The notes under the pieces were generated by a model that did no database searches, was not told the origin of the DNA, and saw nothing but the letters and a program-made list of their open reading frames with translations. Position numbers and translations under genes: made by a program. Below, one piece after another: positions 38,301-48,943 of a DNA stretch of 64,000 bases (position 1 is its first letter; each line of letters opens with the position of its first letter). Source of the DNA: Monarcha castaneiventris obscurior (Eukaryota > Chordata > Aves > Passeriformes > Monarchidae); contig JAMPIT010000856.1 of the NCBI GenBank assembly GCA_026261815.1, positions 9,904,001-9,968,000 on the forward strand. Reading direction: 5' to 3'.

Positions 38301-41300
38301 CAGGCAAAAACCCTGGGGCTGCTGTGAATAACCCCTGCTCAGCCCCTCAGCACCCCCCTTTTCCATACAGCCAGTTGTAGGGAGTCTGCCAGGAACAGCA
38401 CCGGGAGGAAAAGGTGCCCGGGAACCCTTCAGCTCCCTGCTTCCCACACACCATGCCTGGAAATGAACATGCTCATGTTCCTGCTGGGCAGGAGTCTTTG
38501 AACTTCTGGTGTCTTTTGGACTTTGCCATGCTGAAGCACCTGCTGAGCTGCACTGCAGCACCCAGTGGTGTGTGAACACCTGCCCGTGGCTTCCCGGATC
38601 CAAGAATCACAAGTGCTCTTTCCAAGTGTATCCGTCCGTCCGTCCAGGCTGGACCTGTGGTTTGAGGCTGGTTCTGCACACTGGTTTGGCAGCTGGCTGC
38701 AGGCTGGGAATGCTGCAGGGCTCCCTGTGCCCTGCCCTGCATCCATGCCAGCGTGCACAGGGATGACGTGAGCTGGTCCATAAAATCCCAGGAGAGTAGG
38801 GGAGGAAATGGCCCTTGCACCCCTGGGAAATAAGGTGCAGCCAGGGTCTTATCTGCCTTGCCAGGAGATATGCAAACACTAGCTGCTTCCATTTCTACAG
38901 AGCATAGAGGACCACAGAATGGTGCCAGATTAGCCCCAAAATACAACGCTGGTCCCGAGAGGGCCCTGCTGTACCCAGGCTGGCTGAGAACTGCACATCC
39001 GTGATGCTCCATTTCCCACCATCCACAGGATGATGCTTACTAGAAAGCAGGGCAGGAAAACAAGACCAATCTCTCCTGAGGTCAAAAAAAAAGGCTCCTC
39101 CTCAAGGCTATTGTCCCTCTGGGGAAAGAAGGTGCTTATGGTGTCCCACACCAGCACAGCTTTGGGCTCCAGGAACAGGGATGCTCTTCAAACTTATTCC
39201 ATCGGGATAGCTTGGGTGGCCCTTCCTGGCCTCTGTCCCTGTACCAGAGCTGGGGAGGATATCTGCAACTCAGGGACACCTTCCCAAAGGGTCTTGGTGC
39301 CTCCTGGCTCTGGGGAGGGGGCTGTGGAATCGGCTCCATGTTACTGCTGCAAACAGCACCCATCAGAGCGGAGAGGAGATGGAGCAGGCTTTGTTAAGAT
39401 CAATAAATCCAAGGAAAAGGCCTTGAACGTGTTTCCTCAGCAACTGTGACGTCATGTGGACGTCTGGCCTCCCCTCCTTCTCCCCCCCGGCTTCTTATTA
39501 TTAAAAGGGAAAATAAAGGGAAGCAGACAGTGAAGGGGAGCTGGGGGCAGTCTCCTGGCAACGCTGGGGACAGCAACGTCCTCCTGCCAGGGGGACATGG
39601 CTCCAGCACGGGCAGCCCCACCAGGCCTCGTGGCTGGAGTGCTGGGATGGGGAGGGCATCCCTGGTGTCCCTGGGGTGCAGGTGACAGCACTCTGGGCAC
39701 AACCATGTCCCCAGGGATGCCCAGCTGCTTCCCGGCCCTGCCGAGCCCTGATTTACCCCACATGAGTCCTTGGTTTGCAGAGCAGGGGGAGCTTGGCCCC
39801 TCCATTCTCCTTCTTAATTCCAAACATTTTTTGGTGATGAGGACTGTGAATCTCTTCCCACAGCGCCAGGGTCTGGCAGGAGGCACGGCAGGGCAGGGGC
39901 TGGGGACAGGGTGCCTGTGTGGGTTGTCACTGTCACCTGCTGGGCAACCCCTCACCGTGCTGTGGCCACACAATTCCCCCCACACCAAAATTGTCATTTG
40001 AGCTATTTAATCCATCCTGGCTCAGTTTTAACAGGCAGCAGCGAGTGGGGCCAAGCAGGCGGGAGGTGGCAGAGGAGTCCACACAGGCGTGGGTGGCTTG
40101 GGGACAGGGAGAGGGGACTTCTCCTGCCTTTCCAAGCATCCCGGATTGAGGCATTGCCCTGTGCCCAGCAGCAAGGTCTTGCCAGCCCCTGAGCCCCTTT
40201 GCTGGGCACAACTCAGCTGTGAAACGCCACAGATGGTGCTGGAGCTGGGGGCAAACAGGGTCACAGAGCAATTAGCCCAGGTCCTGCGGAGCAGCCCCGC
40301 CGGCGCCCGCTCAGCCGTCCTGACCCGAGCCACAGCAGGAAAAGTCTTTACAACCCTGATTCTCAGCACCAGGGAAGGAAGCCTCTCCATTTTCCTGTTT
40401 CTCACTCCCTTTGCTAAACCTCCACTGCTGTCTCCTGCCAGAAGAGGGTGGTGAACGAGGCTTTGCTCCGATCTGTTATCACGGATGCACATTTAATTTG
40501 CTGTTCCATACCCACAGTAGAGTGACACTATTTTTTATCACTGTGTGTTGATCCAGCAGGGGAAATCAATACATTCCTGCAAATGCCAAGAGCAAGCTGA
40601 TGTCTCCTAAGACTAAGGGAAACAGAAATAAAGATACAAGTTTCCAAGGGAGGGCAGCAGGGTTCCCCCTCTGCCCCAGCAATCTGTGCTGGGATGTGCA
40701 GCCCTGGGGCTGGGGGGTAGATGCAGGTGGTACCCAGGAACCAAGGGCATTGCAGGGATACCCTTGTTGGAGCTGGGCACGCTGCTGTGACGTGAGGGTG
40801 TCACCCCTGGATGGGTTGGGGACCCACAGGTCTGCCCACTACCCCCTGTTCCCTCCCTGCTGAGGCTCTTCCCACATCTGCCCACAGCAACAAGCAGAGC
40901 TGGCTCCTGCCTTCTGCTTTCCAAGCAACGGCAGCTCCCAGGAGCTGCTTCATCCTGAGCCATGGCCAAGACTCAGGGTCCTGGCACTTGGGGACAGCCA
41001 GATGGACATGCTGTGCTCTCGGGTCACTTCTGCAGGGCAGCTGGAGCAAAGCTGAGCCATGGTGGGGTTGCAGGCTGGGGGTGGCCCTGTGCAGACCCCT
41101 GAAGGAGGGTTTTGCTCCATGCCCATCCCCTGAGCGTGTTTCTCTCCGTGCCTCTCGCTGCAGGTTCATGAATCACCGTGTCCCGTCCAACTGCAGGTAC
41201 CAGCCCACGGAGTACGAGCACGCGGCCAACTGTGCCACCCACGCTGTGAGTCCCTGTCCCTGTCCCTGGGGGAGGGAGGATGGTGCTCATCTCTCTGGGA

Positions 41301-43618
41301 ATCCACCGAGGAACCTCAAAGGACACCTAAAAATGTCTGTGTCCAGCCCTGGAGCAGTCACTGAGAGTCTGAGGGCTGTGATGAGGCAGATGTGCCCCGT
41401 GAGCTCCTGGGGACTGGGATGTTCTCCTTGCTCCTGCCCTGGGAAGCTGAGATGCATCCCCTTTGCTCTCACCCACCGTGGCCACATGTCCCTGGGGAAT
41501 CTGGCTGTGGCTTGGTGAGGCAGGAGCCTTTTCAAAGCTCCCTGAAAATGGATTGTTTCACAGCAGGAAGTGTGACAGGTGCCCATGGGGCTGCCCGTGC
41601 AGCAGTGGGAGGGACCTCTCCCCCCATCAGGGTTTCTTTTGGGAGCTGACAGTTCCCACTCGAGTCCTGGGAGATGACTCAGAGGCAACCATCCTCCTTG
41701 TGCCTTCTCCTCCTCCCTACCTTCTGGACAAACTATTTTGGAGCTGCACCACGCAGGGAGGGACCCTGCCTGCCCCTTACGGGTGGTAGCTTTGACCAGA
41801 AGCTAAAGAAACACCTAAAAGGAAAAGTGGAGACTCCACTGTAGCTGCTCAGTGGAAATGCAGAGAATCAACAGGAGGTTTGCTTCCCCTTCCAGTTCTG
41901 GATCCTGCCCAGCATCCTCGGCAGCTCCATCCTCTACATCCTCTCTGATGACCAGTGGGAAACCATCTCAGCCTGGATCTATGGCTTTGGCTTGTCCAGC
42001 CTCTTCATTGTCTCCACCATCTTCCACACCATCTCCTGGAAGAAGAGGCATCTCAGGTACCATCCCTGCTTGCTCAGGGCTTGGGAAGGGGAGAGGGTCC
42101 AGACACCCTCAGTGCTTGACCCGTCTGTCTGTCCTGCAGGACTGTGGAGCACTGCCTGCACATGTTTGACAGGATGGTGATCTACTTCTTCATCGCCGCG
42201 TCCTACGCTCCCTGGTGAGTTGCTGGTGGCTGGGCGCCTTCACCCGGCCCCACTGAAGGGGAAAAAACCCAGCCTGGTTCAAATAAATAGGGTTTCCCTC
42301 TCCGGCTTTGCCTCTTCTCAAGGCTGTACCTTACCCCTTTCCACAAAATCTTCCCATCCTATGGATTTCAACCTCTTGGAGTTACAAGCTGGGAAGAGCC
42401 TTTGGTGGGACAGCCCTGGGGGTGAGGGGGTGAGCCCAGTGCCGGGTGCTGCCGCCTCACCACACACCTGGGTCTTGCAGGTTGAACCTGAGGGAGCTGG
42501 GTCCCTGGGCCTCCCACATGCGCTGGATCATCTGGATCATGGCGTCTATCGGCACCGTCTACGTTTTCTTCTTCCATGAGCGGTGAGTGCCGGCGCCCTG
42601 CCCGAGCCGGGGGCTGCCTGGGGCCCGGGATGCGGAGCAGGGACCTGCTGCCATGAGCTGCTTCCTCCACGCGGTGGCACCAAATAAAAAGCCAAAGGCC
42701 CCAGGCGTCTCCCCAAAGTCCCAAGTGCCCAGTCCCGAGCCCGTCCACACTCGAGGACAAGGGACCTGCTGCGCTGGCACCACCACCCCTTTCCCTATTT
42801 CCCTATTCCACGGCTGTGGAAATGACAAGCGTAAAACTCAGCCTCCCTCTGCCCCTGCTCCAAGCTGCCTCTCTCTGTCGCAGGTACAAGCTGGTGGAGC
42901 TGGTGTGCTACGTTATCATGGGCTTCTTCCCCGCCTTGGTCATCCTCTCCATGGTAAGCCCCTGCTGGGAAGCACTTGGACTCAGCGTGAGGGACAAATC
43001 CCAGGAGGGATTTGAAAACCTGGCGCAGTTTGTCTCTGGTGGGTTGGTGCAGTCTCCAAGCTGTCTGATGGATAAAGCCATCCCTGATATGATGTGGCTC
43101 AGCTTGGTTTTGCAGGTGCTTTGGGTGCCCAGCAGGCACCACGTGCATCTCCCCCGGGCCCCCTGCCTGGGCTCCGTTGTGTTGAAATTGTAGGGTCACA
43201 GAATCACAGAATGGTCTGGTTTGGAAGGGACCTTAAAGATCATCTAGTTCCAATTCTCCCAGGGCTGCTGGGTCCCTGCTGTCTTGCTGGAGAGGAGCGG
43301 GTAGCAGCAGGCAGAGAAGTCCGGCACTGCAGCTGGACAACACTTGTGGTCTTAATGGGGTGGTGGGGAGAGGGCAGATGCCCCTTGGCCTCACTGAGCC
43401 CCTCCTGCTCCCAGCCCAACAGGGACGGCCTCCCGGAGCTGGTGGCCGGTGGGTTCTTCTACTGCCTGGGCATGGTGTTCTTCAAAAGCGACGGCCGCAT
43501 CCCCTTCGCCCACGCCATCTGGCACCTCTTCGTGGCCATCGGAGCTGGCATCCACTACTACGCCATCTGGAGGTACCTGTACCGGCCCGGAGCGCTGGAC
43601 ACCAAAACGTCCCGGTAG
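29323..43618 (+). CDS. MMD2: MMD2 (PAQR10), monocyte-to-macrophage differentiation factor 2 (whole CDS, 7 exons)
   Basis: Seven-helix PAQR/HlyIII-family membrane protein. PAQR10 is reported to act at the Golgi in Ras signalling; like other members it may be a metal-dependent hydrolase, but no activity is proved. Seven GT-AG exons join into an intact 246-codon frame, the length of the shorter human isoform. Family metal-site residues are visible: S83-x3-H87 (STIFH), D107 in HMFDRM, and H212-x3-H216 (HAIWH). The hydrophobic runs fit seven helices. The start is the ATG at 29323 (G at -3); an overlapping out-of-frame ATG lies 14 bases upstream. The paralogue MMD is the alternative, but the syntenic position between WIPI2 and RADIL supports MMD2. 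Confidence 0.96.
31330..31790 (+). mobile_element. CR1 LINE 3' fragment in MMD2 intron 1
   Basis: Contains TTGAGGTGCTGGAGCAGGTC, GGGCTCAGCCTGGAGAAAAG and the end TTGGACTCGATCTTAACAAT...TGTGGTTCC. Confidence 0.9.
38079..38098. repeat. poly(A) run in MMD2 intron 1
   Basis: About 19-20 A residues followed by CACCAAAAAACAAAACACC. It may be the tail of an old retroposed copy, but no body is recognised upstream. Confidence 0.6.
39447..39454. promoter_or_regulatory. perfect CRE palindrome (TGACGTCA)
   Basis: An eight-base CREB/ATF site in MMD2 intron 1, 1.7 kb before exon 2, followed by a pyrimidine tract and an AT-rich run. Function is unproved; one such site is expected by chance every 65 kb or so. 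Confidence 0.3.
41164..41245 (+). CDS. MMD2: MMD2 coding exon 2
   Basis: Acceptor CGCTGCAG, donor GCT|GTGAGT. Encodes F17-A43 ([20 protein letters not shown]...). The [10 protein letters not shown] segment leads into helix 1. Confidence 0.95.
41896..42056 (+). CDS. MMD2: MMD2 coding exon 3
   Basis: Acceptor CTTCCAG, donor CTCAG|GTACCA. Encodes F44-L96 with helices 1 and 2. It ends in the S-x3-H motif (S83, H87) followed by TISWKKRHL. Confidence 0.96.
42140..42214 (+). CDS. MMD2: MMD2 coding exon 4
   Basis: Acceptor TCCTGCAG, donor TG|GTGAGT. Encodes T98-P121 ([20 protein letters not shown]), with the family aspartate D107. Intron 3 before it is only 83 bp. Confidence 0.96.
42481..42582 (+). 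CDS. MMD2: MMD2 coding exon 5
   Basis: Acceptor TCTTGCAG, donor CG|GTGAGT. Encodes L123-E155; one membrane helix ([17 protein letters not shown]). Confidence 0.95.
42884..42953 (+). CDS. MMD2: MMD2 coding exon 6
   Basis: Acceptor TGTCGCAG, donor ATG|GTAAGC. Encodes Y157-M179 ([20 protein letters not shown]), another membrane helix. Confidence 0.95.
43190..43275 (-). mobile_element. CR1 LINE 3' fragment, antisense
   Basis: TCACAGAATCACAGAATGGT followed by TTGGAAGGGACCTTAAAGAT: an antisense CR1 terminus inside MMD2 intron 6. Confidence 0.88.
43415..43618 (+). CDS. MMD2: MMD2 coding exon 7 and stop
   Basis: Acceptor CTCCCAG. Encodes P180-R246, the last two helices with H212-x3-H216, ending ALDTKTSR and TAG at 43616. 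Confidence 0.96.
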   Translation, partial: PNRDGLPELVAGGFFYCLGMVFFKSDGRIPFAHAIWHLFVAIGAGIHYYAIWRYLYRPGALDTKTSR

Positions 43619-43810
43619 AAGCCTTAAAGACGTTGTTTGTGCCACCCGGCACGTGGGGACACAGAGGGCAGCAGCGACACGGCCTGCACCGTGGGCTCAC
43701 CCCAAACCACCCCCTGGCCCCATGGACAGCAGCCCTTGGTGCCCTTCCTGTGCAGACAGGAGAGCCCAGAGGTTGATTTTAAATATTTTTCTTTTTTAAC
43801 CTTGGGAACG

Positions 43811-43829
43811 TTTTTTTTTTTTTTTTTTA
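43811..43829. repeat. poly(T) run in MMD2 3' UTR
   Basis: About 19 T residues, 190 bp after the MMD2 stop, preceded by an AT-rich stretch (TTTTAAATATTTTTC). Confidence 0.7.
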
Positions 43830-45548
43830 GGCAAAGGTTTCAGAACACAGTGACTGACTGGGCTGTGGGTGATAGGGGAGTGACCACTCGCTGGGATCTC
43901 TGCTCACTCACCTGGTTTTGAGCATCCCATGGGACTGGGAACCTTGGCCCCACATGCCCCTGGCTATGACACCCTGGGTTTGGCTACTGGAGTCCTTAGC
44001 GTGTGCCACCGAGGGGACTGGAGGAGTCAGGATGAGGGGAGAGACCCAGTGGTGGAGAGGGACTTGGTGACACACCTGCATCACCTGGACTCAGCTCCTA
44101 AATGGTCCTAAGTCAAGTCTGCATTAACTGCTCCATCCCAAGTCCTTGAGGGGATGGTCCATACTCAACAAGCCTTACAAGAGATTGAAACTTGAATCTC
44201 TTCCAGGGCATCCCAGTGCCTGAGCACGGGAAACCCTTTCTCTAAGCCAATATTAAGTGCACAACTCAGTACATCCCCCCTAGATGGACACTGGGATCTC
44301 CTACAGACATTTTCTCCCTGGAGCGCTTGGTTTTGCTCTCCAGCCTCGATGCCCATGGCAGCCTGAAGCACGGCCCTGCTCCCAGGCTCTGCTGCACGTG
44401 TGCCTTCAGCAGGGAGCAGAGCTGGGATCCGGCTCCTGGCATCTCCCTGACTGGGGTCAGCCCACCCACTCCAGGGGATTCCCTTTCTCCTCGAGGGAGG
44501 GAAGTGAACCTCCTTGGACTGGGATCACGGGGCTATCTGCCTTCTCTGCTCCCATATCGCTGATGAGCCTATTGCTCATCAGTTTTAATTCCACTTTTGG
44601 AAAGATTTCTGCTGTTCCCAGGATTGCTGCAGGGCAGGAATGCATCCACACAAGGTTTGGGTGTGAGCTGTGATGGAGAGATCCCAGTGATGCTCGGTTT
44701 TTAAATGCCTGACCATGGCCACACAGTGCTAACCCAGGATAATGAGACATGGAACATCCATCCAGCTGTTGGGAGAAGCAGAACAGGAAAACCACACCTG
44801 GTCCTGCTCCCCAGACACCCTGGCACAGCTGCTGGAGCCAGGAGGGTGTGGTGTGTGCTGGGCTCTGCCTGCACCTTCCCCGTCAGCCCCCGAAGGCATC
44901 GATTGCCCATCACCTCTTTTTGGCCTTTGATTAGTCACAGCTGCAGCCTCTGGCATGACGTGGCAAGCGAAGGAGGTTTATGGCCACCATCCCACACCTC
45001 CTGCTCCTCCAGCAGCATTCCAGGGAGCCGAGCTCCCGGCTCTGCCCCACCTCCTGCAGAGCTTAGGGCCCTGCAGCCTGTGGCACCCTGGGACTGGCTC
45101 TCCAGGGCTGTGCCATTTTGCAGCAAATGACCAAAGAGGAAGCATCTGGATACTCACCCCCTCCTGCCATGGTGGCTGTGGTCGCCAGGCTGGCAAAAAT
45201 ATCCAGTGGGTTTTCACTTCCACAGGCAGAAGGTTCCTGTAAAAGGCTCTGGGGTACCTGGCACCCCAGCCTGGTGTGGGGCTGCTGGGGGTCTGTGCCC
45301 AGGGCACCCCAAAGCAGCCTTTGGGCTGGGACTGCCCTTAGGGTGATGGGTGGTCTTAGGGATGGGGGTGAACGAGCTGGTGTGAGCCCAGACTGTGCTG
45401 CTGCCTCTGCCCAGCCCTGGCCCTGTCACCTGCTGCAGATGGAGGGGTGGAGGAGGATGAGCTGTGAGTAACCAGCGGTTGATGGAGCACATCTGGGGTT
45501 GGAATAGCAGGATACAGAGGTCCCGGAATGGGAGCTGCCATATTTTCT

Positions 45549-45681
45549 GTCTGGCAAGTCATTACACTTCTCTGTGCCTCAGTTTCCCCGTCTGTAAAAT
45601 GGGGGTGAAAACACTGACCTACCTCACAGGGCTTGTGTGAGGACCCCGTGAAGCACTTGGAGGGCAGCCAGTGCTTGACCA
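45549..45681 (+). mobile_element. MIR-like (CORE-SINE) fragment
   Basis: TCTCTGTGCCTCAGTTTCCC, then CGTCTGTAAAATGGGGGTGA, CTACCTCACAGGGCTTGTGT and GAGGACCCCGTGAAGCACTT follow the order of the MIR core and 3' half. These are ancient in amniotes. Confidence 0.75.
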
Positions 45682-46448
45682 ACACCTGCTTCAATTTTCA
45701 CTGAGTCTGGGGGACCGAGTTTCCAGGGCCACCGTGGGGCACGGTGACAACCTCGGCTCGGTGTGCCTGGCTCTCCTTCCCCTCTGTCACTAAATCCCAC
45801 GGGGAACCACCCTGGGGTCAGGCCATGCAAACAGCAGTCCCAGCCACAGGTAGATGTCCCCTGGCAGGGGCTGAGGATGCCCAGGGACCACCACCGGGTT
45901 TTGTCCCTAGGCTTCATCCCAAGGGATTTATCTTGGAAACTGTTTTGCCATTGCGGTCTTTTGGCCCTAAATCTGCCCCAAGGGCTCCTGAGGCACAGGG
46001 AGGTGCCAGAAGGACCTTTCTGAGGCTGTTTCATCTCAGTCTCCTGCTGAAAATCCAGGGCAGGACAGATGCCCGGGCAGGAATGGATGGCCGGGCTCTG
46101 TTGGGAACATCGCCACCCTGCCTTCAGCCCGGATTTGCTGAGAGGGCTTCTCTGTAACTGAGAGGCTCCCCCTCTTCTCTTGCTCCTAAATCCTCCCCTT
46201 GCAAAGCAGGATGGGGGACACAGAGCAAGTTATCGGATTGTCCTCCTATTTTATACTAATTTTAAATGACTCATAACATTCAGGATGTTTGTGGAGGAGG
46301 GCTCGAGGGATCTTTTTAGCATCTCATGTTTCTCACCATCCATCCTTGTTCAATCAGTATTTTATATTTAACACAGTATTGGGTCAAATACAAACAAACG
46401 TAAGGAAGATAATGCTAGTGGATATTGTTTCCTGTGGAGTAGGATCGA

Positions 46449-46651
46449 AATAAAAACTCAAGATACCTCACTCTTGCCTCCATGTTAAATCAAAATTACT
46501 TCCCCTGCAGCATCTGGAAATAAACCTATTTTCTATCTGACTCATCCCACATGGCATTGATCCCTGGTGAGGAGAGCAGCCACTCAACCAGCTGCTGAGC
46601 ACTGACTCACCTTGATGCAGGGATGGCATTGCCAGCTGCTGAACGAATAAA
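46449..46651 (+). terminator. MMD2: cluster of AATAAA signals downstream of MMD2
   Basis: AATAAA at 46449-46454, 46519-46524 and 46646-46651, inside an AT-rich patch (about 46200-46700) that stands out from the GC-rich surroundings. Possible distal poly(A) sites of MMD2. Confidence 0.35.
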
Positions 46652-47586
46652 GAAATAAATAAATGAGTTTGCTGACAGTGCCTCTGTGGCCAGAGGTGCT
46701 GGCTGAAAGGCTCATCAGCATCTCACCACAGTGGCTTCAGCGCGGAGCCCTCCACGCCTGCTCCAGCTCTGCCATTTCCCCTCCTCCGTGGCTGAGTCAG
46801 AAGCCGAGGTGAGGAGCCCCAGGGCTGGCGCTGCAGGGGGATGAAGGATGCCAGAGCCACGGAGGAGCAGAAAACCTGTGGCAGACTTGGCAGAGGGTAA
46901 GCACAGCTCGCTGCTGACCCCACAGGGGAGCCCCACCAGCACCCAGCAGCTCCCACCAGCCTCTCCCGTGGGCACTGGCTCCTCTTGGAGGGGGAGAATT
47001 TGTCCCCGTGCTGGAGCTGCCTGGCCTGGGCTCTGCACATCCATTGTCTGCCCTCTCTACCATAATTACGCAGGGCTGAATTCCCCCCAGGCTGCCATGC
47101 TCAGCGGCTTTCCCAGAAAGCCAGGGAGGGTTCCCTGCTTCCAGGGACAGCTGAACTCACCCTGAAACCTGACCCACAACTTCCACCTCGCCCATCATTT
47201 CTTTGCTGCTGGCAATTGGGCTGGACTGGGAGGCCTCCTGACTTTGCTTTGCTTTGGTGCTGTCATTCCCAGAGGGTGTCTGGGTGGCAGAATCACCTTC
47301 CCACCCAGAGCACCCCGGCACCCCTGGGCAGGGAAACACCCCTTTACTGAAAGGAGACGTTTTCACCAAGGGAAGCAGAGCACCAGTGACCATCTCAACT
47401 TGAACAACTGCCCAGTGCAGTCACGATCCATCCTTTACTCCTTTCAGGAACCAGCCTGTGTGCAGCCTCTGCAGTCTCCAGGTCAGCTCTGGAGCTGGTT
47501 TGATAAAACCTGTTTGGCCAAAGCCAGCCTGCACAGCTGAGGCACCACTGCCTGCACAGCCCTGCCTGGCTCGCTCCTGGCATTTT

Positions 47587-48096
47587 CATAGAATCCTAGA
47601 AAGGTTTGGGTTGGAAGGAACCTTAAAGCTCATCTTGTTCCAAGCCCCTGCCGTGGGCAAGGACACCTTCCACTAGACCAAGTTGATCAAAGCCACTTCC
47701 AACCCTGCCTGGAGCAATTCCAGGGATGACGCAGCCACAGCTTCTCTGGGCAACCTGTTCCAGGGCCTCCCCACCCTCACAGGCAAGAACTGATTCCCAG
47801 TATCCCATCTAACCCTGCCCTCTGTCAGTGGGAATCCATTTCCCCTTGTCCTGTCACTCAAAGTCCCAAAGTCCCTCTCCAGCTCTCTTGGAGCCCCTTT
47901 AGGCCCTGGAAGGGGCTCTAAGATCTCCCTGGAGCCTTCTCTTCTCCATCCTGATCACCTCCAGCTCTCCCAGCCTGGCTCCATCGGAGAGGCGCCCCAA
48001 CCCCCGGAGCACCTTCGCAGCCTCACCCCAACAGCTCCGCATCTTTCTGTGCTGAAGCCCCCAGCGCTGCCCCAGGTGGGGTCTCAGAGACGGGGA
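47587..48096 (-). mobile_element. CR1 LINE fragment, antisense, abutting RADIL CpG island
   Basis: About 510 bp, the longest CR1 here. It begins ATAGAATCCTAGAAAGGTTT, passes GCAACCTGTTCCAGGGCCTC, and ends CTGCCCCAGGTGGGGTCTCA. Confidence 0.93.
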
Positions 48097-48560
48097 CAGA
48101 AAGGGGCAAACCCCCGTTCCCACCTCCCGGCCCCGGTGTCCCCGGCGCGGTCCCGGCGGGGCGGTGCCGCTGGCGGCCGCGGGGAGGCGCCGGTGCCGCT
48201 GTCGCTCCGCCCCGGCGGGACGGGACCGGCCCGAGGTCCCCGCGCAGCCCCGGCGGCTCCGGGCGCTGCCGCCGCCGGGGTCGCGCCGCGCCTGCCCCGC
48301 TCCGACGGTGAGTACCGGGCCCGGGGGGCGCGGGGGGGCGGCGAAGGCGGGCCCTGCCCCGGGACCCCGCTTTGCTGGGGGGCAGATCCCCGCTGCGGCG
48401 TCCCCGGACACCCTGGCGGGGTCGGGCGGGAGCGTTTGTTCCTCGTCCCCCGGGAAGCGGAGGCGGGAGGAGCGCGGCGCTCGGGGCTGGTCCGGTTGCC
48501 GTGGGAGACCCGCGCTGCCCGCGGAGCCGGGAGGGCTGTGCCGGGAACCGCAGCGCCCGG
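48097..48560 (+). promoter_or_regulatory. RADIL: RADIL CpG-island promoter (inferred)
   Basis: A dense CpG block on the 5' side of RADIL, 7 kb before its first coding exon. No other gene nearby needs a promoter here. It ends near a strong splice donor at 48307/48308. Confidence 0.6.
48120..48307 (+). other. RADIL: candidate noncoding first exon of RADIL
   Basis: CpG-rich sequence ending at GACG|GTGAGT (48307/48308). The first coding exon of RADIL starts with an acceptor at 55286, so an upstream exon must exist; this is the best candidate. The 5' limit is a guess. Confidence 0.4.
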
Positions 48561-48618
48561 GGATCCCTGTCCCATGGCCGGGCACACGGGGAGCCCTCCC
48601 CACACATTGCCGTGCTCT

Positions 48619-48943
48619 GGGGGTCCGTGTTCCGCTGCGCATCCCTTGGGATCCTTCTCTCCATCGCATGCCCCGTGGAATCCTCCCCCTTCCGTTCCCC
48701 TTGGGCTGCTTCTCCCTATTGAGCGCTCCTTGGCATCCTTGTCCCCATTCCATACCCCTCAGGATCCCTCTCCCCGCTGCACGCTCCTCGGGATCCTTCT
48801 CCAAGTCGCCTGCCCCTAGGGCTTCTTCTCCTGGGATCCCTCTCCTCATTCCGTACCCCTTGGGATCCTTCTCCCCGTTGCATGCTCCTTGGGATCCTTG
48901 TCCGCTTGCACAACCCTTGGGATCCCACTGCTATCCCACACCC
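48619..48943. repeat. degenerate 29-bp minisatellite, about 11 copies
   Basis: Units of 26-29 bp share TTGGGATCCTTCTCCCC followed by a variable (C/G)TTGCATGCTCC-like end. Copies differ at 10-30 percent of sites and one is shortened. The array lies just after the candidate RADIL first exon and creates long false frames on both strands. Confidence 0.9.

Larger units (their letters stand above)
29370..41163. other. MMD2: MMD2 intron 1
   Basis: An 11.8 kb GC-rich intron. It holds a CR1 copy at 31.3-31.8 kb, an A20 run at 38.08 kb and a perfect CRE palindrome at 39447. Many frames exceed 100 codons on both strands because stops are rare in GC-rich DNA. None shows a domain or a splice-consistent structure. 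Confidence 0.75.
41246..43414. other. MMD2: MMD2 introns 2-6
   Basis: Introns of 650, 83, 266, 301 and 461 bp. Only intron 6 holds a recognised repeat (CR1 near 43.2 kb). Confidence 0.85.
43619..46670 (+). other. MMD2: MMD2 3' UTR (possible extent)
   Basis: No AATAAA or ATTAAA is found in the first 2.8 kb after the stop. Canonical signals then cluster at 46449, 46519 and 46646 in an AT-rich patch. Either the 3' UTR is about 3 kb long, or an unusual signal is used earlier, for example near the T19 run at 43811-43829. Confidence 0.35.
43619..48096. other. MMD2-RADIL interval
   Basis: About 4.5 kb with no coding exon recognised. It holds a T19 run, a MIR-like SINE piece at 45.55-45.68 kb, the AT-rich patch at 46.2-46.7 kb and a 0.5 kb CR1 at 47.59-48.10 kb that abuts the RADIL CpG island. 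Confidence 0.7.

Noticed and set aside
47899..48849. 316-codon minus-strand frame and matching plus-strand frames (48049-49060)
   Set aside because: They run through CR1, a CpG island and the 29-bp minisatellite. The repeating GIP/EGS-like peptide pattern comes from the repeat, not from a protein.
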